From an uncultured Sphingosinicella sp. (GTDB taxonomy: Bacteria > Pseudomonadota > Alphaproteobacteria > Sphingomonadales > Sphingomonadaceae), in assembly GCA_946886275.1 (NCBI GenBank), contig CAMPIH010000074.1, forward strand, positions 1-10,698: DNA of 10,698 nt, given 5' to 3'. The notes below the pieces were generated by a model. The model searched no databases, had not been told where the DNA came from, and worked only from the letters and a program-made list of their open reading frames with translations. Positions 7,462 through 10,698 of the stretch are shown here, one piece after another. The position numbers were made by a program, and so were the translations under genes. Within the stretch, counting starts at the first letter, position 1, and each line of letters begins with the position of its first letter.

Positions 7462-8364
7462 CTACCAGAAGAAGTTGTGGATCACGTCGACCACTTCGCC
7501 GGTATAGACGTCGACCAGGAGGACGTCGTCATAGTAGCGGACCCACTGCGTGCCGTAGGGCGCGGGCGGAAGCCGGTACTGCCACGGATCGCTGATCCAG
7601 TAGCGCTGATTGTAGAACAGCGAATCGAGGAAGAAGCCGATCGAGAAGCGCGAATAATGGTGGTTCCGGTACGGCGAGTAATAAGGCGACACCCGGAAGA
7701 TGTTGCGGTTCCGGTAGCGCCAGCTCTGCCAGTCGTAGCGCCGATCGCTGCGCCAGCTGTCGCGGTTCCATTCCCGCCGCCAGTCGCGCCGGGCCTCGCG
7801 CCGATCCTGGCGCCAGTCGCGGCGGTCCTCACGGCGATCCTGCCGCCATTCGCGGCGGTCTTCGCGCCGCTCCTGACGAACTTCCCGACGCTGCTCGCGG
7901 GTGCCGTAGCGAACCGCATTCTCGCGGGCGCGCCGATCGTAGCGCGCCGCTTCGTCGCGGAGGCTCGGATCGTTGCGCGGGCCCTGCCAGCCGGTCGTCG
8001 ACGGAAGCTGGCGATCGCGGTCGCGGCGGAACTCGCCGCGCTGCCGCTGCGACACGGCGACCGGGGCCGCCTGCTGCTGCTGACGGCGTTCGGTGCGCTC
8101 GGCGCGGCGCTGCTGCCGCTGCTGCCGCTGCTGCGGAACCGCGGCCGGGGCTTCCTCGCGACGTTCGGCCCGCTGGGTCTGGCGCTGCTCGCGCGCCTCC
8201 TGACGCTGCTGACGCTGCTCGTGGCGCTGCTGATTGCGCTGCGCCTGGCGCTCGTAACGCTGCTGGATCGCCGCTCGGCGGCTATCGTCTGAATCCTGCG
8301 CCTGAGCCGCGACCGGGGTGAGTATTGTCGCCGCCAAAAACATACTGATCAATGCCTTACGCAT
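7462..8364 (-). CDS. RcnB-like secreted protein, Arg/Gln-rich with 11-residue repeats
   Basis: A 300-residue protein with a clear Sec signal peptide (residues 1-22, cleavage after AQA). The C-terminal ~50 residues (YRLPPAPYGTQWVRYYDD then VLLVDVYTGEVVDVIHNFFW) match the RcnB-type periplasmic domain. E. coli RcnB helps set nickel and cobalt levels, but related sphingomonad proteins are uncharacterised, so a metal role is only inferred. Between them, residues 25-210 are low-complexity and very rich in Arg, Gln and Glu. They include three QQR units (78-86) and about four 11-residue units of the form RxWRQDRREDR (roughly 155-200). A segment rich in Tyr, Trp, Arg and Asn (205-255) follows. The start ATG at 8364 has GAGGAG upstream. 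A good terminator follows the stop, and the gene appears monocistronic. The middle region is far larger and more basic than in E. coli RcnB. Confidence 0.8.
   Translation of the reverse strand: MRKALISMFLAATILTPVAAQAQDSDDSRRAAIQQRYERQAQRNQQRHEQRQQRQEAREQRQTQRAERREEAPAAVPQQRQQRQQRRAERTERRQQQQAAPVAVSQRQRGEFRRDRDRQLPSTTGWQGPRNDPSLRDEAARYDRRARENAVRYGTREQRREVRQERREDRREWRQDRREDRRDWRQDRREARRDWRREWNRDSWRSDRRYDWQSWRYRNRNIFRVSPYYSPYRNHHYSRFSIGFFLDSLFYNQRYWISDPWQYRLPPAPYGTQWVRYYDDVLLVDVYTGEVVDVIHNFFW
7778..7909. repeat. 33-bp tandem repeat, about four units, in frame
   Basis: Units begin at 7778, 7811, 7844 and 7877. The first three are close copies (CGCCAGTCGCG or CGCCATTCGCG at the start, CTCCTG or ATCCTG near the end); the fourth is diverged. 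Each encodes 11 residues of the RcnB-like protein, so gain or loss of a unit keeps the frame. Confidence 0.8.
8107..8133. repeat. 9-bp repeat x3 encoding Gln-Gln-Arg
   Basis: Three 9-bp units made of CTG, CTG and an Arg triplet on the plus strand encode QQRQQRQQR (residues 78-86) of the RcnB-like protein. The surrounding 8050-8270 region is a looser mix of the same CTG-type triplets. Confidence 0.7.
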
Positions 8365-8472
8365 CGAAGATACTCCTCGTCTAACAAAGCGGCGAACTCC
8401 GCCAACCGGGACGACCTGTGCGCTTCGGAGGATGAGCAGTTGCTGAACCGAGCGGTAAGCACAATGAAAGCA

Positions 8473-9036
8473 TCAGCGGCCCCGGCGGCTTCGGGGCGGT
8501 CGAACGTCCCTCATCGCCGGGACCTGGCGCGCCGCGTCCGCCGGGTCGATCCCGGGCGGCGGCGCCCCCGCGACCTGCTCTCGTCCGGTCTTGATCCGGA
8601 TCGCCTGGCGAATCGCTTCGCGTAGCCGGGGATAGATTCCGCAGCGGCAGATATTGGTGATCGCCGAATCGATCTGCTGGTCGGTGGGGCTGTCGTTGCG
8701 GTCGATCAGGGCGGCGACGGCCATGATCATCCCCGGGATGCAATAGCCGCATTGCGGCACCGTCGCCGCGGCGAAGGCCTGCTGGACGGGATGGGACCGG
8801 TCGCGGGCAAGGCCCTCGATCGTGGTGACGAAGCTTCCCTCCAGATCGGCGATCCTGACCCGGCAGCTCCGAACCGCATTGCCGTCGACATGGACCATGC
8901 AGGCGCCGCAATGGCCGGTGCCGCAGCCGAATTTCGTTCCGGTCAGGTTGGAGGCGTCGCGAAGCGCCCAGAGCAGGGGCGTATCGGGATCCATCCGATA
9001 GTAGACGGGCTGGCCGTTGACGGTAAAGCGGGACAT
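8473..9036 (-). CDS. [2Fe-2S] small subunit of a xanthine dehydrogenase/isoquinoline 1-oxidoreductase-type molybdenum hydroxylase
   Basis: A 187-residue electron-transfer subunit of the molybdenum hydroxylase family (IorA/CoxS type). It carries two [2Fe-2S] clusters that pass electrons from the molybdopterin subunit. The N-terminal plant-ferredoxin-like cluster has Cys38, 43, 46 and 58 (CGTGHCGAC). The C-terminal cluster has Cys96, 99, 130 and 132 (CGYC and CRCG). All eight ligands are present. A tail of about 36 residues after IRIKTG, rich in Ala, Pro and Arg, extends past the usual core. No signal peptide is seen. The usual large molybdopterin-binding subunit is absent on both sides: downstream comes a 108-bp gap and the rcnB-like gene, and upstream a divergent crotonase gene 29 bp away. 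No clear Shine-Dalgarno precedes the ATG at 9036. The substrate of the partner enzyme is unknown. Confidence 0.9.
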   Translation of the reverse strand: MSRFTVNGQPVYYRMDPDTPLLWALRDASNLTGTKFGCGTGHCGACMVHVDGNAVRSCRVRIADLEGSFVTTIEGLARDRSHPVQQAFAAATVPQCGYCIPGMIMAVAALIDRNDSPTDQQIDSAITNICRCGIYPRLREAIRQAIRIKTGREQVAGAPPPGIDPADAARQVPAMRDVRPPRSRRGR

Positions 9037-9051
9037 GGCGCGGTTCTAACC

Positions 9052-9057
9052 AGGGAG
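9052..9057 (+). promoter_or_regulatory. Shine-Dalgarno that fixes the crotonase start
   Basis: AGGGAG lies 8 nt before the ATG at 9066. It overlaps the alternative in-frame GTG at 9057, which would have no ribosome site of its own, so the ATG is preferred. Confidence 0.65.
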
Positions 9058-9065
9058 TGGGCGCG

Positions 9066-9881
9066 ATGGGAAGCGAGCGCATCGCGGTAACGGTGGAAGA
9101 GTCGGTGGCCCATGTCGAGCTGGCTCGGCCTGAGCGGCTCAATGCGATGGACCGCGACATGTTCGCCGCGATCGGCGACACGTTTCGAAGCCTGGGCCGC
9201 GACCCGGCGGTGCGCGCGATCCTTCTCTCCGGCCGAGGCCGGCATTTCAGCGCGGGGCTCGATCTCGAATATGCGTCGAAGCAATTCGCGTCCCTCGACG
9301 ATCCCGGCCGGGCGGCCGAATCCAAGCTTCGCCACGTCGAATGGTTGCAGGACGCGTTCACCGCCGTGGAGCAGGCCCGGCCACCGGTGATCGCCGCGAT
9401 TCAGGGCGGCTGCATCGGCGCGGGGGTGGACCTGGTCAGCGCCTGCGATCTGCGGGTCGCCAGCATCGGCGCTTTTTTCCAGATCGCCGAAGTCGACGTC
9501 GCGATCACCGCCGATCTCGGCACGCTTCAGCGCCTCGGCCATCTGCTTCCCCACGGCATCGTCCGCGAGCTCACTTATACCGGCCGGCCGATGGCGGCGG
9601 AGGAGGCGGCGCGCTTCGGTCTCGTCAATGCCGTCGCTGCCGATCACGAAGCGGCGATCGAGATGGCGATGGAGCTTGCCCGAGCCATTGCCGCCAAGTC
9701 GCCGCTTGCGGTGGCCGGTGCGAAAAGGAACCTCAACTACAGCCGCGGCCGGCCGGTGGAGGAGGGGCTTCGCGACGTCGCCCTGTGGAACGCGGCGGCC
9801 CTTGCCAGCGTCGACATCGGCGAAGCGGTGAAAGCCCGGATGGCCAAGACGGAGCCGAGATTCGGGCCGCTCGCAGACTGA
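9066..9881 (+). CDS. Crotonase-family protein, probable delta(3,5)-delta(2,4)-dienoyl-CoA isomerase
   Basis: A 271-residue enoyl-CoA hydratase/isomerase-fold enzyme. The oxyanion-hole motifs are HFSAGLDL (60-67) and GGCIGAGVDLV (114-124). Asp122, Glu142 and Asp150 fall at the same spacing (20 and 8 residues) as Asp176, Glu196 and Asp204 of rat dienoyl-CoA isomerase ECH1. The surrounding AFFQIAEVDV and ADLGTLQRL are also close to that enzyme. It therefore most likely shifts double bonds of 3,5-dienoyl-CoA during beta-oxidation of unsaturated fatty acids in the cytoplasm, rather than hydrating enoyl-CoA. The ATG at 9066 is chosen over an in-frame GTG at 9057 because of the ribosome site. It diverges from the Fe-S subunit gene with only 29 bp between, so its promoter must overlap that gene. 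No beta-oxidation partner genes lie beside it. Confidence 0.88.
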   Translation: MGSERIAVTVEESVAHVELARPERLNAMDRDMFAAIGDTFRSLGRDPAVRAILLSGRGRHFSAGLDLEYASKQFASLDDPGRAAESKLRHVEWLQDAFTAVEQARPPVIAAIQGGCIGAGVDLVSACDLRVASIGAFFQIAEVDVAITADLGTLQRLGHLLPHGIVRELTYTGRPMAAEEAARFGLVNAVAADHEAAIEMAMELARAIAAKSPLAVAGAKRNLNYSRGRPVEEGLRDVALWNAAALASVDIGEAVKARMAKTEPRFGPLAD

Positions 9882-9907
9882 GACGGTACCGAACCAAACC
9901 GGCTTGA

Positions 9908-9936
9908 TTGACTTTTAACCGCTTCGGCCCCACATG
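9908..9936 (+). promoter_or_regulatory. Possible sigma-70-type promoter for the DEAD-box gene
   Basis: TTGACT at 9908-9913 is a good -35 box. At 17 bp spacing the -10 would be CACATG (9931-9936), which is a poor match. The position, just after the crotonase stop and before a long leader, is sensible. If used, the transcript would carry about 160 nt of untranslated leader. Confidence 0.35.
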
Positions 9937-9952
9937 CCGATCCAGCGAAGCG
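9920..9952. repeat. Inverted repeat over the possible -10 region
   Basis: CGCTTCG (9920-9926) and its exact reverse complement CGAAGCG (9946-9952) flank the proposed -10. It could be an operator or an early leader stem, but both words are common in this GC-rich DNA, so chance is likely. Confidence 0.3.
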
Positions 9953-10022
9953 TCATGCAGCGTGAACAGGCGGGTCAACCGCCCCGGCTCCGCTTCGTAC
10001 TTCCAAGGCTTTCCCTTTTCAC

Positions 10023-10072
10023 GCGGGTTGGCAGAAACCCGCCGCGTTCCGCGCGCCATTTGGGCTGCGCGG
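10023..10072 (+). promoter_or_regulatory. Two consecutive hairpins in the DEAD-box helicase leader
   Basis: Hairpin 1 is GCGGGTT (10023-10029), loop GGCAGA, AACCCGC (10036-10042): a perfect 7-bp stem. Hairpin 2 is CCGCGCGCC (10049-10057), a 5-nt loop, then GGC, a bulged T and GCGCGG (10063-10072): 9 bp with one bulge. No T-tract follows either, so neither looks like a terminator. About 30 nt of low-structure sequence then leads to the ATG at 10103. The function is unknown; a role in translation control is inference. Confidence 0.4.
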
Positions 10073-10102
10073 CCGCCGCACATGCAGTGAGTTACCAACA
10101 AA

Positions 10103-10698
10103 ATGTCATTCGAGACCCTCGGGCTGTCGCAGCCCGTCCTGCGCGCGCTTGCGCAGAAGAATTATTCGCAGGCGACGCCGATCCAGATGCAGGCGATCCC
10201 GACCCTCCTGAAGGGCCGCGATCTGCTCGGCATCGCCCAGACCGGCACCGGCAAGACCGCCGCCTTCATGCTTCCGTCGATCGACCGGCTGACCGCCGCG
10301 ACCCGCATTCCGCGGCCGCGCGCCTGCCGGATGCTCGTGCTCGCCCCGACTCGCGAACTCGCCAGCCAGATCGCCGAAAGCGCTTCGGCCTATAGCCGTT
10401 TCGCCCGCCTTTCCGTCACCACCGCTTTCGGCGGAGTGCCGATCGGCAAGCAGAAGCGTGCGCTCGAGCGCGGCGTCGACGTTCTCGTCGCCACTCCGGG
10501 CCGCCTGATCGACCTCGTCGAGCAGGGCTATCTCAGCCTTCGAGAGGTCGAGATCCTCGTCCTCGACGAGGCCGACCAGATGCTCGATCTGGGCTTCATC
10601 CACGCGCTTCGCCAGATCGTGAAGTGGCTTCCGCAGCAGCGCCAGACCCTGTTCTTCTCGGCGACCATGCCGAAGGCGATCAAGGAGCTGGCCGACAA
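10103..10698 (+). CDS. DEAD-box ATP-dependent RNA helicase, RhlE-like, N-terminal part (cut at window edge)
   Basis: The first 198 residues of a DEAD-box RNA helicase, which remodels RNA duplexes in ribosome assembly, RNA decay or cold adaptation; the frame is open at the right edge. The first RecA domain is complete in its motifs: Q motif (FETLGLS with TPIQ at 25-28), Walker A AQTGTGKT (45-52), PTREL (82-86), GG (110-111), TPGR (131-134), DEAD (155-158) and SAT (186-188). The second RecA domain and tail lie outside the window, so the exact subfamily cannot be fixed; the Q-motif region looks most like RhlE. The ATG at 10103 gives the canonical MSFETLGLS start but has only a weak GTGAG upstream. 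A leader of about 220 bp with hairpins precedes it, which suggests post-transcriptional control as seen for some cold-shock helicases. Confidence 0.93.
   Translation, partial: MSFETLGLSQPVLRALAQKNYSQATPIQMQAIPTLLKGRDLLGIAQTGTGKTAAFMLPSIDRLTAATRIPRPRACRMLVLAPTRELASQIAESASAYSRFARLSVTTAFGGVPIGKQKRALERGVDVLVATPGRLIDLVEQGYLSLREVEILVLDEADQMLDLGFIHALRQIVKWLPQQRQTLFFSATMPKAIKELAD

Noticed and set aside
7778..7909. CRISPR-like array from the regular 33-bp repeats
   Set aside because: The units abut with no spacers and are in frame within a secreted protein gene, so this is a coding tandem repeat.
6635..8292. Plus-strand frames at 6635-7507 and 7375-8292, the latter with Leu/Ala-rich stretches that look like membrane helices
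   Set aside because: The Leu/Ala runs are the reverse of CTG-rich DNA coding Gln/Arg in the RcnB-like gene, and the first frame is antisense to the 2OG oxygenase. The first also reads through the terminator hairpin.
8391..8413. Short stem GGCG/CGCC followed by TTTGTT on the minus strand, as a terminator for the Fe-S gene
   Set aside because: The stem is only 4 bp and the T-tract is interrupted and too far away; not convincing.
8381..9647. Minus-strand frames 8381-9361 and 8943-9647
   Set aside because: They overlap the Fe-S subunit in another frame or lie antisense to the crotonase; both real genes have complete motif sets.

Overview
The window is GC-rich (about two thirds G+C by eye), gene-dense chromosomal DNA, most likely from an alphaproteobacterium of the order Sphingomonadales. 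This rests on a class I (archaeal-type) lysyl-tRNA synthetase, tandem secreted DUF885 proteins, an Arg/Gln-rich RcnB-like secreted protein, and a DinG-type helicase with a long N-terminal extension. No search was run, so the assignment is by recognition only.

Layout, left to right. 1-1268 (minus): 5' part of a DinG/XPD-type iron-sulfur DNA helicase, cut by the window edge. 1306-2898 (plus): class I lysyl-tRNA synthetase, divergent from the helicase with 37 bp between start codons. 2912-7342 (minus): three genes in one direction, read as a 2OG-Fe(II) oxygenase (7342-6680), a DUF885 lipoprotein (6608-4764) and a second, exported DUF885 protein (4741-2912). They are bounded by an intrinsic terminator on the upstream side and by the convergent lysS gene on the other, so they may form one transcription unit. 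7462-8364 (minus): RcnB-like secreted protein with an 11-residue repeat, ending in that terminator. 8473-9036 (minus): [2Fe-2S] small subunit of a molybdenum hydroxylase, with no large subunit next to it. 9066-9881 (plus): crotonase-family enzyme with the dienoyl-CoA isomerase acid residues, divergent from the Fe-S gene. 9882-10102: a 221-bp leader or intergenic region with two hairpins. 10103-10698 (plus): N-terminal part of a DEAD-box RNA helicase, cut by the right edge.

The content is mainly housekeeping (translation, DNA and RNA helicases, fatty-acid metabolism) plus envelope proteins of poorly known function. I see no CRISPR array, insertion sequence, prophage, toxin-antitoxin pair, tRNA or rRNA, and no defence island. 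The points most worth a second look are the duplicated DUF885 pair with its long stretches of nucleotide identity and different membrane sorting, the orphan Fe-S subunit, the repeat-bearing RcnB-like protein and the structured leader of the DEAD-box gene. None of these is clear evidence of a new system. Many long open frames lie antisense to these genes; they are by-products of GC-rich codon usage and are left out.
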